64,000 nt of DNA, from the NCBI GenBank assembly GCA_964398775.1, contig CAYNND010000002.1:1-64000 (forward strand), given 5' to 3'. This document shows positions 1 through 8,216 of this stretch, one piece after another. Origin of the DNA: CAYNND01 sp964398775 (lineage in GTDB: Bacteria > Patescibacteriota > Minisyncoccia > Phycocordibacterales > UBA2100). Position 1 is the stretch's first letter. Each line of letters begins with the position of its first letter. A program made the position numbers and the translations under genes. The notes under the pieces were generated by a model, which ran no database searches, had not been told where the DNA came from, and saw nothing but the letters and a program-made list of their open reading frames with translations.

Positions 1-538
1 CAAAAAAGTTTGTACGCGTACCTTCTGTGACCTCACCGTGCCTGTTTATAAGAAGTGCATCATACGCATCCTCCTGTTTTGCATCTCGGTACGCCATGTA
101 ACTCTGTAACATATTTAAACTCTTTGCTTGTGGAAAAGCACGTTCAAACTGCTTCGTTATTGTATGGACCCCGTCACGGTATACAGACTTCTCAGGATAG
201 TGCGGGTTGCTCGCGAGTATATACAGTGCTGTATCAGCACTCGAAGATGCCCCAATGAGTAGTATTTTTATGTTGTATGTATCTTCGGAGAGTGCTGCTA
301 TGAGTGAACGGATTGCGACTGCAATCGTTTCATCAGAAAAGCGGTGTGTGAGACTGAGCGTTTTGCAAGAAATGTGCAACCGCAGCAAATGGTCAGCAAT
401 AAAGAGTGGCTGACGCTTCCTGACTCTGATGGTCTCGTACACACCATAGCCATACGTGTACTCAAGAGACATGAGCGATACATGCGCTTCAGCTATTGGG
501 AGTATCTCACCGTTTTTTGAAAAGACTGAAAATGCCAT
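1..538 (-). CDS. Aminotransferase class IV, 3' part cut by the window edge
   Basis: PLP-dependent fold-type IV enzyme (D-amino-acid or branched-chain aminotransferase, or aminodeoxychorismate lyase). 179 residues are visible and the frame stays open to base 1. The N-terminal region has YGYGVYETIRV (residues 30-40), the counterpart of the family's FGDGVFETIR. K139 in QAKSLNML is the expected Schiff-base lysine, and TEGTRTNFF (171-179) matches the E-G-S/T-x-S/T-N-x-F cofactor motif with E172. The ATG shares one base with the TAA stop of the upstream VOC gene (TAATG), so the two are probably translationally coupled. The substrate cannot be told without the C-terminal half. Family call is firm; subfamily is open. 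Confidence 0.86.
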   Translation of the reverse strand, partial: MAFSVFSKNGEILPIAEAHVSLMSLEYTYGYGVYETIRVRKRQPLFIADHLLRLHISCKTLSLTHRFSDETIAVAIRSLIAALSEDTYNIKILLIGASSSADTALYILASNPHYPEKSVYRDGVHTITKQFERAFPQAKSLNMLQSYMAYRDAKQEDAYDALLINRHGEVTEGTRTNFF

Positions 539-1029
539 TACCCCATCCTACCGTGTCCGAGCTCTTCCATCAAAGATTGCATGTCGAGCGGTCCTGTCGT
601 CATGGCTATCATCCCGTCAGGAGTCTTTTTCCATGTAGACCGTGGTCGATCACAATAGAGCTCAATACCGATACCGTCAAAATCCCGCAGATAGATGGCT
701 TCTGAAACTCCATGATCGGACGCACCATCGAGCGGGTAGCCTGCTTGCAGTAATCGGTCGACAGCTTCAGCAAGTTTTTTGCGCGTCGGATACAGTATTG
801 CGAAATGATAGAGCCCAGCATATCCATGAGGCTGAGGGGGGACCCCCTCGCCTTCCCAGGTATTTAGTCCAAGATGGTGGTGGTAGCCATCATACGAGAG
901 AAACGCTGCAGTGCTTCCATAGCGTGCAACGACATCCATTCCGAGCAATCTCGAATAAAAATCTACTGAGCGCTCGAGGTCAGATACCGTGAGATGTACG
1001 TGACCAATATGTATTCCGTCTTTTTTCAT
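538..1029 (-). CDS. VOC superfamily protein, catechol 2,3-dioxygenase/CatE-like
   Basis: Vicinal-oxygen-chelate (glyoxalase/extradiol dioxygenase) fold of 163 aa, shorter than two-domain CatE (about 280 aa). Likely metal ligands are visible: H12 in HVHLTVSDLERSVDFY, H75 in GLYHFAI and E123 in GIELYCDRP, the 2-His-1-Glu pattern of the family. The YCDRPRSTW ending is typical of CatE-like members. The start codon lies only 1 nt past a strong hairpin that terminates the upstream gene, and no -10 box fits in between, so expression may depend on read-through. It overlaps the aminotransferase start by one base. The substrate is unknown. Confidence 0.85.
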   Translation of the reverse strand: MKKDGIHIGHVHLTVSDLERSVDFYSRLLGMDVVARYGSTAAFLSYDGYHHHLGLNTWEGEGVPPQPHGYAGLYHFAILYPTRKKLAEAVDRLLQAGYPLDGASDHGVSEAIYLRDFDGIGIELYCDRPRSTWKKTPDGMIAMTTGPLDMQSLMEELGHGRMG

Positions 1030-1030
1030 T

Positions 1031-1061
1031 AAAAGAGCCTACCATGATGGTAGGCTCTTTT
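1031..1061 (-). terminator. Intrinsic terminator hairpin
   Basis: Near-perfect inverted repeat AAAAGAGCCTACC ... GGTAGGCTCTTTT with a short central loop, 13 nt past the stop of the Tyr-rich secreted protein gene. It has A/T flanks on both sides, so it could work in either direction. It ends 1 nt before the ATG of the VOC gene. Confidence 0.8.
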
Positions 1062-1074
1062 ATGTGGGGATATC

Positions 1075-1590
1075 TTAGTACCCGCGACTATACGTGACGG
1101 TGAAGCCTGACTTCTTTTTTGTCTTTGATGGAACATACACTGTTTTTGTAACAGTCTTCGTTACAGGCACTTCTACTCGCTGCTGCACAGGTACTGGAGT
1201 TGGAACGTAGACTGGAGTATACACTGGGTATGTGTAGGTAGGCGTTGCAGCTTGTGTGTAGGTCGGAAAGTTAAACTGAATGCTTGGTGCTGATTGAGTC
1301 GCATATACATCTCGGTCATAGACATAGTGATAGCAATCAACACCATCATAGTATTCATCACAGAAGCTCTCGTATGCAGAAGTACTCTCTACTGAAGCAC
1401 TCCCGTAGTTGCTTCCATAATACTGCTCTGCGTATGCTTGCTCTTCAGGATAATACGTTGCAGCATCAGTATAGAAATAGCAATCATCTTCATACTCACA
1501 ATACACGTATGCATCCGCTCCATGTGGCACAGCGAGTGAGACCGCTAGCGCGCTGAAGCCAATAAACAATGAACACAATGTCTGTTTCAT
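1075..1590 (-). CDS. Secreted tyrosine-rich protein, unknown function
   Basis: 171 aa. A clear signal peptide (about residues 1-27, ending GADA before YVYCEYEDD) predicts export. The mature part is strongly acidic and Tyr-rich (about 27-90), with cysteines in two pairs (YCEYEDDCYF and FCDEYYDGVDCYHY), suggesting disulfides. A Pro/Thr/Tyr/Val stretch follows (about 110-150) and a basic tail VPSKTKKKSGFTVTYSRGY. I recognise no family. The composition suggests an extended surface or wall-associated protein. A -10 box TACTAT lies 6 nt before the ATG, giving its own promoter, and a terminator follows directly, so it is monocistronic. Confidence 0.75.
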   Translation of the reverse strand: MKQTLCSLFIGFSALAVSLAVPHGADAYVYCEYEDDCYFYTDAATYYPEEQAYAEQYYGSNYGSASVESTSAYESFCDEYYDGVDCYHYVYDRDVYATQSAPSIQFNFPTYTQAATPTYTYPVYTPVYVPTPVPVQQRVEVPVTKTVTKTVYVPSKTKKKSGFTVTYSRGY

Positions 1591-1596
1591 CAGACT

Positions 1597-1602
1597 ATAG
1601 TA
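1597..1602 (-). promoter_or_regulatory. -10 box (TACTAT), leaderless geometry
   Basis: TACTAT on the minus strand, 6 nt before the ATG of the Tyr-rich secreted protein. No clear -35 hexamer. Confidence 0.5.
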
Positions 1603-1660
1603 CTACATTTATTGATAAATGTCAATAATGGTTAATTCTGAGGCTCAGGTGGCGTATTCT

Positions 1661-2830
1661 CTACAGGTTATGTCTGAGTTGCGGGTCGTTTGTCCCATAC
1701 AGAGCAAATAGTGCTACCCCACGAAGTCCAAGGCGCTCAGCGAGCTCAATCTTCTGCCGCACTGAGTACGCATCAGAGACTACGGCTAAATATGTCCCCT
1801 TAAACTCACCAGTTTCGATGGTATATGTAAAGATAAGCTCCCCGGATACACTTCTGACCGGTGTAGTGCTCTTGTACATATTTTTCCGCTCCATTGCCTG
1901 AACATACGTAAGTGAACGCATTCGTTCGTAGTTCCATCCTCCACCTGTCTTTGGGGTAATTTTATACGCATGTCCATATGTCGGTATACCCATCTCTATC
2001 TTCTTTGGGTCTATGTGACGCACAAGTGTTGTATATACTTTCTTCACCCACGCTATGTCTGAAACTGGCATGTACATCTCTTTTTCATTTTGTTTATTCA
2101 AAACAACATCAGCATTGCGCTGGTCGTAGGACATAACACGAATGATGTCACACTCCTTCCCGAGTACTGCGTATTCGTTTACATAATCTCCTGCTTTCTC
2201 CTTCGCAACCTGTGTCTCATATGTTGTATTTGCATTTCGAGTTTCAATTGTGCACACCAACAATTTGTCATACTTTCGCAGCTCCGTCTTCAGCTCACGA
2301 ATGAACGCAGAATACGCAGCACGAGTTTCCCACTTTTTTCCTTCATAGTCGATATCAATGCCATCAAACCCACCATCTGAGTACCGAGTCCCCGTCCGGA
2401 CAATAGATACCAACTGCTCAATATGTTTTTTTCTTTTTTTGGGGTCTTGCAGTACCGCATGAATCTCTTCGCCTTTCAACCAAATAATAGTGGGGGTTAT
2501 TTTCTTATTAGAAAGACGTGCGGTGTACAGGAGTGATGCCCATGTCCCCTCCTTCAGGTCTGCCTTCGGGCTTATCGTTCCATCTTTGGCAACTTCATAC
2601 ATAAATGGACTGAACGTATCTATGTAGAGCATTGCTTCTTGCGCCTCTTGTGTGCCACCTTCTTTCCTCCAGTACGGAACCCATGCACTGACATGAATCT
2701 CAGTACCACTATCAACTATAGAATGCTGCGGTAGCGACATGCCCTGCAGAGACATCTGAGCCGATGCAAACGCTGCGTACGAAAAAACACACACGAGAAT
2801 GCTGTACCTGAGAGCTTTTTGAAGAGTCAT
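1661..2830 (-). CDS. Secreted glycoside hydrolase family 18-like protein
   Basis: 389 aa GH18-type TIM barrel, related to the YaaH/chitinase group. The catalytic DxxDxDxE motif is intact as DGIDIDYE (residues 156-163, acid E163). VSAWVPYW near the N-terminus and MGIPTYGHAY and VALFALYG later are family strands. A signal peptide (1-24, ending FASA) predicts export. The frame is open further upstream, but the ATG at 2830 is preferred because a -10 box TATAGT (2837-2842) sits 6 nt before it; the upstream ATG at 2836 would touch the box. Likely substrates are wall or surface N-acetylglucosamine polymers; an inactive binding role is also possible. Confidence 0.85.
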   Translation of the reverse strand: MTLQKALRYSILVCVFSYAAFASAQMSLQGMSLPQHSIVDSGTEIHVSAWVPYWRKEGGTQEAQEAMLYIDTFSPFMYEVAKDGTISPKADLKEGTWASLLYTARLSNKKITPTIIWLKGEEIHAVLQDPKKRKKHIEQLVSIVRTGTRYSDGGFDGIDIDYEGKKWETRAAYSAFIRELKTELRKYDKLLVCTIETRNANTTYETQVAKEKAGDYVNEYAVLGKECDIIRVMSYDQRNADVVLNKQNEKEMYMPVSDIAWVKKVYTTLVRHIDPKKIEMGIPTYGHAYKITPKTGGGWNYERMRSLTYVQAMERKNMYKSTTPVRSVSGELIFTYTIETGEFKGTYLAVVSDAYSVRQKIELAERLGLRGVALFALYGTNDPQLRHNL

Positions 2831-2836
2831 ACTCAT

Positions 2837-2842
2837 ACTATA
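2837..2842 (-). promoter_or_regulatory. -10 box (TATAGT) that sets the GH18 start
   Basis: TATAGT on the minus strand, 6 nt before the ATG at 2830. It excludes the longer open-frame starts upstream. Confidence 0.55.
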
Positions 2843-2913
2843 CCGTATGAGTGTGTCTTTTCTTACATATGCAGAGGGCAATACTGTTGCATACTATTGT
2901 GCTAGCATGATGC

Positions 2914-3078
2914 ATGGATAAGAGAGTGTACATGCTCGTAATGACTCTAGGTTCATACATAGGCTCATACTTTCCAATGGTGTGGGGCTCCGCAAATACT
3001 TTTTCAATGTCATCAGTCTTCTGTGCTGCAATTGGTGGACTGCTTGGTATATATGGTGCCTACCGACTTTTGCAGTAA
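2914..3078 (+). CDS. Small two-helix membrane protein, 54 aa
   Basis: Short ORF starting MDKRVYMLVM and ending YGAYRLLQ. Two hydrophobic segments (about residues 6-25 and 33-50) are separated by a WGSANTFSM loop, and basic residues sit at both ends. A TAGCAT box 5 nt upstream of the ATG resembles the other start-proximal -10 boxes. It fills the otherwise empty space between GH18 (divergent) and trhO. Function unknown; it could be a stress-type small membrane protein. Confidence is limited by size. Confidence 0.6.
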   Translation: MDKRVYMLVMTLGSYIGSYFPMVWGSANTFSMSSVFCAAIGGLLGIYGAYRLLQ

Positions 3079-3105
3079 CTTCTTTCACGAGGGAGGCCAG
3101 TATGT

Positions 3106-3111
3106 TATAAC
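3106..3111 (+). promoter_or_regulatory. -10 box (TATAAC) of trhO
   Basis: TATAAC ends 6 nt before the trhO ATG, consistent with a leaderless transcript. Confidence 0.5.
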
Positions 3112-3117
3112 TCCTGC

Positions 3118-4104
3118 ATGCAAAAAACTGAGATTATCATCTACTACAAGTACACCCCTGTTTCGGACCCAGAGGCATGTGTTCGTTGGCATAAAGAATT
3201 TCTAGGGCAACGTGGTGTCAAGGGTCGTATCTTGATTGCTGCCGAAGGAATCAATGGAACACTCGAAGGCACTCCAGAGGCATTGAAGGCATACGAGGAT
3301 GCAATGCATGCTATGGATGGAAAAGGTACGAGCTATGCTGATTTTTCAGATGTGTGGTTCAAGCATTCTCCCGGGACTGGCAATGCATTTCCGAAACTTA
3401 AAGTCCGCGCGAGAAAAGAAATCGTAACGCTTGGGCTGGGCGAAGATGATTTGGACCCAAATCAAATAACCGGTACGCACATAACACCCCAGACACTCAA
3501 GTCATGGATTGATGCTGGTGAGCAGATAGAAATAATTGATATGCGAAATGATTATGAATTTGAAGTTGGTCATTTCAAAAACTCAATCAATCCATTGATG
3601 GAAAACTTCCGTGATTTGCCGAAGGTTTTACCCCAACTTGAACATCTCAAGAACAAAAAAGTGCTTACAGTTTGCACCTACGGAGTTCGCTGTGAAAAAG
3701 CATCGGGGTATCTCAAGAAGAAAGGGTTTACTGATGTCTACCAACTAGATGGTGGTATCGGTACATATATGAAGGCGTACCCCGGAGAAGACTTTCTCGG
3801 CTCACTGTATGTCTTTGACGAGCGTGTACTTGAACGGTTCACTGATACATACGAAAAAGTTGGAGCGTGTTATCTCTGCAATACAACGTGTGAGGAGTAT
3901 CATGACTGTTCATATCCTCAATGCCACCGACAGATGATTGTATGCGCCAACTGCAAAGACAGTGAAGGACGAGCGTACTGTAAGAACCGCAACTGCAAAA
4001 AATTGCACCAATCATTTGCATTTAAGACTATGCATGACTATCTTGAGCACGTAAAACGACTCCTTGGTATCGCAGAAAAGAAGCCTGTGACTACCGAACA
4101 GTAG
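3118..4104 (+). CDS. trhO: Rhodanese-like tRNA uridine 5-hydroxylase TrhO (YceA family)
   Basis: 328 aa, a normal length. TrhO performs O2-dependent hydroxylation of U34 in tRNA, leading to 5-methoxyuridine-type wobble bases. The N-terminal ferredoxin-like domain contains GRILIAAEGINGTLEG (37-52). The rhodanese domain (about 120-235) has IIDMRNDYEFEVGHF and the loop CTYGVRCEKAS with C186 and C192; the family usually has CTGGIRCEKAS. The C-terminal Cys-rich region (CYLC, CSYPQCH, CANCKD, CKNRNCKK) is the family's zinc-binding tail. It converges on the MFS gene with only 2 nt between stops. Confidence 0.93.
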   Translation: MQKTEIIIYYKYTPVSDPEACVRWHKEFLGQRGVKGRILIAAEGINGTLEGTPEALKAYEDAMHAMDGKGTSYADFSDVWFKHSPGTGNAFPKLKVRARKEIVTLGLGEDDLDPNQITGTHITPQTLKSWIDAGEQIEIIDMRNDYEFEVGHFKNSINPLMENFRDLPKVLPQLEHLKNKKVLTVCTYGVRCEKASGYLKKKGFTDVYQLDGGIGTYMKAYPGEDFLGSLYVFDERVLERFTDTYEKVGACYLCNTTCEEYHDCSYPQCHRQMIVCANCKDSEGRAYCKNRNCKKLHQSFAFKTMHDYLEHVKRLLGIAEKKPVTTEQ

Positions 4105-4106
4105 CG

Positions 4107-5324
4107 CTACGCCATCTTGCGAGCACTTCGTGAGAAGACAAACCCTCCCATCGCAACACAGAGCGCTGCAAACAAAAACGGTGCGTAAATACCCAGTACT
4201 GCCGCAGACAGCCCTCCTGCGAGTGGACCGAAGCCGAGTGCGAGCGCTTGTACTGAAGCATTTATTCCGAGCGTGATACCTTGCTTATCCGGACCAACAT
4301 TTCGACTCATGAGCGAGAGCATGCACGCATTTGAAAGCCCCACGCCTATCGCGACAAGCGGCATAAGGCAATACATCCAGAAAATTGGAAGAAAGATTGC
4401 ATGGAGCGCAAGCGCAACTGGCAGTACTGCAAGCGCAACTGGTATTACCTTTTTCTCAGTAAGGACAGACATTACACGAGGCAAGATACCTGCTTGAGTA
4501 ATTACAATCCACAACCCAATCGCCGCGAAGAACATACCTATATCTGCTTCCGAATAGTTATATCGAGTCAGCAACAGTACACCGATGAATGTTGTAAAGG
4601 AAGAAAAACCAAGCTGAACGAAAAAATTCGAAAGAAAGAGCGGGCGGGCTTGTACATCATCAAGTGCATATCTCACATTGTGCACACCACGAAGGAACGT
4701 AAACTTCTTCACTACACTTCTCTTTTCTGTATGCGTCTCAGGCAAAGCAAATGTGATACCGATGGCGTTAAGCAAGCCAAGCATTCCTGCTAGTACAAAA
4801 GGGGCTGAGGGTGTCCCGACAGCAGACGTAAACCATCCTCCAATAAGCGGCCCGGTGATGAACCCGATGCCAAAGGCAGCACCAATGATCCCGAAACTTT
4901 TTGCGCGATTCTCAGGAGTCGTCACGTCAGCGATGATAGCCTGCGCTACAGAAAAATTCGCGCCTGCGATGCCTCCTAGCGCGCGAGCAATAATGACAAG
5001 CGCTAAAGAGCCAATAGTGACAGCAAACCCAAAGAGTAACTGCGATACAGCAAGCATGACAACACCGGTAAGTAACACATTTTTTCTGCCATACACATCT
5101 GACAATTCACCGAGGATTGGGGATGCTATGAATTGCACGAGGCCAAACAATGCGAGAACAAAGCCCGCCATAAACAGCTGCGAGCTTTCTGACCACTGCT
5201 TCAAGAGAAACGATGGTGATGCAGGATCATTGAAGAGAACTGGCAAGACTGGTATGACCATCCCAAACCCAATCATATCGATAAGCAGTGTAACAAAGAG
5301 TACCGGAAGCACTTGTGATTTCAT
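4107..5324 (-). CDS. MFS drug exporter, TetA/Bmr-like
   Basis: 405 aa with about 12 hydrophobic helices. LLIDMIGFGMVIPVLPVL in helix 1 and GELSDVYGRKNVLL (motif A, loop 2-3) are typical of the DHA1 group that includes TetA. The motif C region IGAAFGIGFITGPLIGG in helix 5 marks an antiporter. It likely exports a small hydrophobic compound in exchange for protons; the substrate is not predictable. A TAGGAT -10 box 6 nt upstream of the ATG gives it its own promoter, divergent from uppP across a 60-nt spacer. Confidence 0.88.
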   Translation of the reverse strand: MKSQVLPVLFVTLLIDMIGFGMVIPVLPVLFNDPASPSFLLKQWSESSQLFMAGFVLALFGLVQFIASPILGELSDVYGRKNVLLTGVVMLAVSQLLFGFAVTIGSLALVIIARALGGIAGANFSVAQAIIADVTTPENRAKSFGIIGAAFGIGFITGPLIGGWFTSAVGTPSAPFVLAGMLGLLNAIGITFALPETHTEKRSVVKKFTFLRGVHNVRYALDDVQARPLFLSNFFVQLGFSSFTTFIGVLLLTRYNYSEADIGMFFAAIGLWIVITQAGILPRVMSVLTEKKVIPVALAVLPVALALHAIFLPIFWMYCLMPLVAIGVGLSNACMLSLMSRNVGPDKQGITLGINASVQALALGFGPLAGGLSAAVLGIYAPFLFAALCVAMGGFVFSRSARKMA

Positions 5325-5330
5325 GGGCGA

Positions 5331-5336
5331 ATCCTA
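5331..5336 (-). promoter_or_regulatory. -10 box (TAGGAT) of the MFS gene
   Basis: TAGGAT on the minus strand, 6 nt before the ATG at 5324. Confidence 0.45.
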
Positions 5337-5370
5337 CCATGAATGCGTAGAGTGCACAGCAGCAGCATGA

Positions 5371-5376
5371 TATACT
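5371..5376 (+). promoter_or_regulatory. -10 box (TATACT) of uppP
   Basis: TATACT ends 8 nt before the uppP ATG. A start point about 7 nt downstream would leave almost no leader. Confidence 0.6.
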
Positions 5377-5384
5377 AAAACCGC

Positions 5385-6149
5385 ATGCATTCATTTACCG
5401 CACTCATCCTCGGAGCACTCGAAGGCATGACTGAATTTCTTCCTGTATCTTCTACAGCTCATCTTGTGCTTGCAAGCCACATGCTTGGAATAGATATCAC
5501 GTCGGATAGTGTGAAAATATTTGAAATCGCGGTGCAGATGGGCGCAGTTGCAGCAATTCCCATCTACTATCACCGGCAACTGTTTCAGAAAAAAACTATG
5601 CTGACTCTCCTTGCAGCATTTATTCCGACGGCGATTATTGGTCTTATTATGAAAGAGTTTAGCTTGCTCCTCCTTGAAAGTCTTTTTGTAATTGCGTGGG
5701 CACTCATCATCGGTGGATGCATACTGGTAGCAATTGAGTGGTACATACTCCGATACCCCCATAAAAAAGTACGAGAAATCACCCCGGGAATTGCCTCCAT
5801 TATTGGCTCAGCTCAAGCACTTGCGCTCATCCCTGGCGCATCCCGCTCAGGAGCAACCATAGCCGCAGGACTTCTGATGGGTATCCCTCGCTCGACAATT
5901 GCTGAATTTTCATTTCTGCTCAGTGTGCCGACCCTCGGCGCTGCGACTGCGCTTGCGCTCGTAAAGGCATCCTCGCTTACACTTGTCCCAGGGTTTGCAA
6001 CTACTCTTGCAGTGGGTATGTCTGCAGCGTTTTGTATGGCACTACTCATCATTCATGTGTTTATGCAGCTGATAAAGCGTTACACGTTTATTCCGTTTGG
6101 ACTGTACCGTATAGCGCTCGGAGTCTGTATTCTATTCTTTTTTGTGTAA
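5385..6149 (+). CDS. uppP: Undecaprenyl-diphosphatase UppP (BacA)
   Basis: 254 aa integral membrane enzyme that dephosphorylates undecaprenyl diphosphate to recycle the lipid carrier for peptidoglycan and surface glycans. The first signature GALEGMTEFLPVSSTAHLVL (residues 11-30) carries the E-x4-PVSS-x-H active-site pattern; the second, PGASRSGATI (about 150-159), is also intact. Length is slightly below the usual 265-275. It is followed after 5 nt by a PAP2 phosphatase and then DedA, forming an envelope-lipid operon. Confidence 0.95.
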   Translation: MHSFTALILGALEGMTEFLPVSSTAHLVLASHMLGIDITSDSVKIFEIAVQMGAVAAIPIYYHRQLFQKKTMLTLLAAFIPTAIIGLIMKEFSLLLLESLFVIAWALIIGGCILVAIEWYILRYPHKKVREITPGIASIIGSAQALALIPGASRSGATIAAGLLMGIPRSTIAEFSFLLSVPTLGAATALALVKASSLTLVPGFATTLAVGMSAAFCMALLIIHVFMQLIKRYTFIPFGLYRIALGVCILFFFV

Positions 6150-6154
6150 ACAAT

Positions 6155-6703
6155 ATGATATCCGTAATTGATGCTAGTGTTGAACAATTTATTGCGCCAC
6201 TGCGTACCGAATATTTGGACCTTGCGATGCTCATGATTACTACCCTCTTCAGCATGTGGACAGTGGTTGCAATTATCATCATGCTCCTTATGCTTGCATG
6301 GTCTTGCAGGGAATGCAGAGCAAACGCACTGACGATGATTTTCTCAATGGTACTCAGTGTTCTTGCGGTTGAATCATTGCGCCCGATATTTGAACGCGCG
6401 CGACCTGTCGCGATTGATATTGCATATGGTATTGAAACTGCATACTCATTCCCGAGTGGACACAGCGCAGTCGCCGCAAGCTTCTTTACGTGCTGGGGCT
6501 TACTGTTTTGGAGACAAATACATAATCAAGCAGTGCGAGCAATCATCGCCGGCGCTGCTGCGTGTGCGATGTTACTCATTGCGTGGAGTCGTGTGTACCT
6601 CCGTGTTCATTACGCAACCGATGTCTTGGCAGGAATGCTTGTAGGGATTTGTGCAGCATATATTGCAGTTGCAGCAAAAACATACTATAACAAGAAACGA
6701 TGA
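6155..6703 (+). CDS. PAP2 family membrane phosphatase
   Basis: 182 aa, type 2 phosphatidic acid phosphatase fold. All three motifs are visible: RPIFERARP (an R-x6-RP version of the K/R-x6-RP motif), PSGHSA, and SRVYLRVHYATD (SR-x5-H-x3-D). It has several transmembrane helices. It probably dephosphorylates a lipid phosphate, either undecaprenyl diphosphate in parallel with UppP or phosphatidylglycerophosphate. The ATG at 6155 is chosen because the longer open frame would run into uppP. Its stop overlaps the DedA start (ATGA). Confidence 0.9.
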   Translation: MISVIDASVEQFIAPLRTEYLDLAMLMITTLFSMWTVVAIIIMLLMLAWSCRECRANALTMIFSMVLSVLAVESLRPIFERARPVAIDIAYGIETAYSFPSGHSAVAASFFTCWGLLFWRQIHNQAVRAIIAGAAACAMLLIAWSRVYLRVHYATDVLAGMLVGICAAYIAVAAKTYYNKKR

Positions 6704-7302
6704 TACCTTTTTTTGATGGGACGGTGATGGAGGCAATTATTACAGTTGGTTATATTGGTCTCTTTATTATTGTTTTCCTAGAGTCAGGGTTCTTTCTTGC
6801 GCCGTTCCTTCCTGGTGACAGTCTTTTATTTACAGCTGGCATACTCGCTGCAGAAGGCTACTTTTCATTATATTTCCTGATTCCATTGTTTGTAGTTGCC
6901 GCGATTTTGGGTGATTCGTTTGGATACTGGTTTGGAAAGCGTTTCGGAAAAAAGATGTTCGAAGGAAATATACCGTATTTAAATGTTGAACACCTAGAAA
7001 AAACTCGAATGTTCTACGAGAAGCACGGTGCATTCTCAGTTACTATTGCTCGATTCGTTCCCGTTGTGCGAACATTCACTCCCATTTTTGCTGGTGCAGC
7101 AGAAATGCACTACAGAACGTTTATTACATATAACGTACTCGGTGCGATGCTCTGGGGTGCTGGAGTTACACTTCTTGGCTTTTTCTTAGGAAAACTTGTG
7201 CCAGATATTGAGCACTACCTTGTGCCTATATTTATCGTGATTGTACTAGCATCACTTATTCCAATTTATCGGGAGTACCGTAAGTCAAACAGGCGCTCAT
7301 AA
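6700..7302 (+). CDS. DedA family membrane protein
   Basis: 200 aa SNARE-associated (PF09335) membrane protein. The family includes polyprenyl-phosphate and phospholipid flippases. Conserved features: FLESGFFLAPFLPGDSLLFTAG (about residues 26-47), GDSFGYWFGKRFGKKMF and ARFVPVVRTFTPIFAGAAEM, where the R/P-rich re-entrant segment is diagnostic. The ATG overlaps the PAP2 stop. The UppP-PAP2-DedA order suggests handling of undecaprenyl phosphate on both membrane faces. The 3' end overlaps the convergent methyltransferase gene by 6 nt. Confidence 0.92.
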   Translation: MIPFFDGTVMEAIITVGYIGLFIIVFLESGFFLAPFLPGDSLLFTAGILAAEGYFSLYFLIPLFVVAAILGDSFGYWFGKRFGKKMFEGNIPYLNVEHLEKTRMFYEKHGAFSVTIARFVPVVRTFTPIFAGAAEMHYRTFITYNVLGAMLWGAGVTLLGFFLGKLVPDIEHYLVPIFIVIVLASLIPIYREYRKSNRRS

Positions 7303-8169
7303 GAACCACCGAGCGAAAATGCCGCAAGGGAGCAGTCTTCCTTTGTGTGACTCTTTGAGTGCTATCTCGCCACCTACCACTGTTCCACCACGCTTAGTAA
7401 TAAGGTGATTCAGCACATTCTCGAAAGAGTGGTGCGAATACCCTGCTGCATATCCACTCACAAGAACGCCGAGCGGTTTTGTACTGAGGAGCTGTTCAAT
7501 ATCTGCAATAAGCGAGACAAAACCTTCTTCAATTTTCCAGAGCTCACCTTTTGGACCGCGACCAAACGCTGGCGGGTCCATAATAATGAGGTCATACGTA
7601 TTTCCTCGCTTTATCTCTCGTCTGACAAAGGCAAAAACATCATCAATAATCCACCTGATAGGCGCTGCTTCAAGTCCTGAGCTGCGAGCATTTTCTCGTG
7701 CCCATGTTACTGCAACTTTCGATGCATCAACATGCGTGACCTGCGCCCCAGCCTGTGCTGCTGCAAGGCTTGCACCACCAGTATACCCAAACAAATTAAG
7801 AACTTTGACACCTGGACCACGTTTCTGTATCAAATCACGGGACCAATCCCAGTGCACTCGCTGCTCAGGGAACAAACCTGTATGTTTAAATGAGGTAGGC
7901 TTAATGGTTAGCGAAAGTTTTCCGTACTGTATAACCCACGACTGTGGCGTACCTGGGCTTATATGCCACTCACCTTCCTTTCCTTTTCGCGTGTATGACG
8001 CTTGAGCTTTGAGCCACTCCCTCTCAGTCTCTGCCTTACTCCAGAGTGCCTGGGGGTCGGGCCTAGCAAGAGTGATAGTGCCATATCGCTCAAGTTTCAT
8101 TCCATTGCCGGAGTCTATAAGTTCGTAGTCGTGTTCACTCTCAACAATAAGCGTGTCGTGATGCTTCAT
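7297..8169 (-). CDS. Class I SAM-dependent rRNA methyltransferase, RlmI/RlmK-like
   Basis: 290 aa. The SAM site is VLNLFGYTGGASLAAA, followed by an acidic THVDAS strand, and the catalytic motif is IIMDPPAFGRGPKG (DPPxF/Y type). These are the hallmarks of the Methyltrans_SAM family of 23S rRNA cytosine/guanine methyltransferases. The N-terminal PUA domain of RlmI is missing; instead there is a short beta-rich N-terminus. The start at 8169 (MKHHDTL) is preferred over the ATG at 8181 because a -10 box TATGCT (8177-8182) lies 7 nt upstream. The exact target base is unknown. Confidence 0.85.
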   Translation of the reverse strand: MKHHDTLIVESEHDYELIDSGNGMKLERYGTITLARPDPQALWSKAETEREWLKAQASYTRKGKEGEWHISPGTPQSWVIQYGKLSLTIKPTSFKHTGLFPEQRVHWDWSRDLIQKRGPGVKVLNLFGYTGGASLAAAQAGAQVTHVDASKVAVTWARENARSSGLEAAPIRWIIDDVFAFVRREIKRGNTYDLIIMDPPAFGRGPKGELWKIEEGFVSLIADIEQLLSTKPLGVLVSGYAAGYSHHSFENVLNHLITKRGGTVVGGEIALKESHKGRLLPCGIFARWFL

Positions 8170-8176
8170 ACGGGAC

Positions 8177-8182
8177 AGCATA
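8177..8182 (-). promoter_or_regulatory. -10 box (TATGCT, extended TG) of the rRNA methyltransferase gene
   Basis: TGCTATGCT on the minus strand, ending 7 nt before the ATG at 8169; decides between two candidate starts. Confidence 0.5.
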
Positions 8183-8216
8183 GCATTCTTTTCACTTTGT
8201 GATATCGTGAGTGGCT

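Noticed and set aside
4678..5370. 230-codon open frame on the plus strand
   Set aside because: Antisense to the MFS gene, low-complexity Ser/Pro/Asn composition, no promoter or family features.
7586..8005. 139-codon plus-strand frame
   Set aside because: Lies antisense within the rRNA methyltransferase gene, whose SAM and catalytic motifs are clear.
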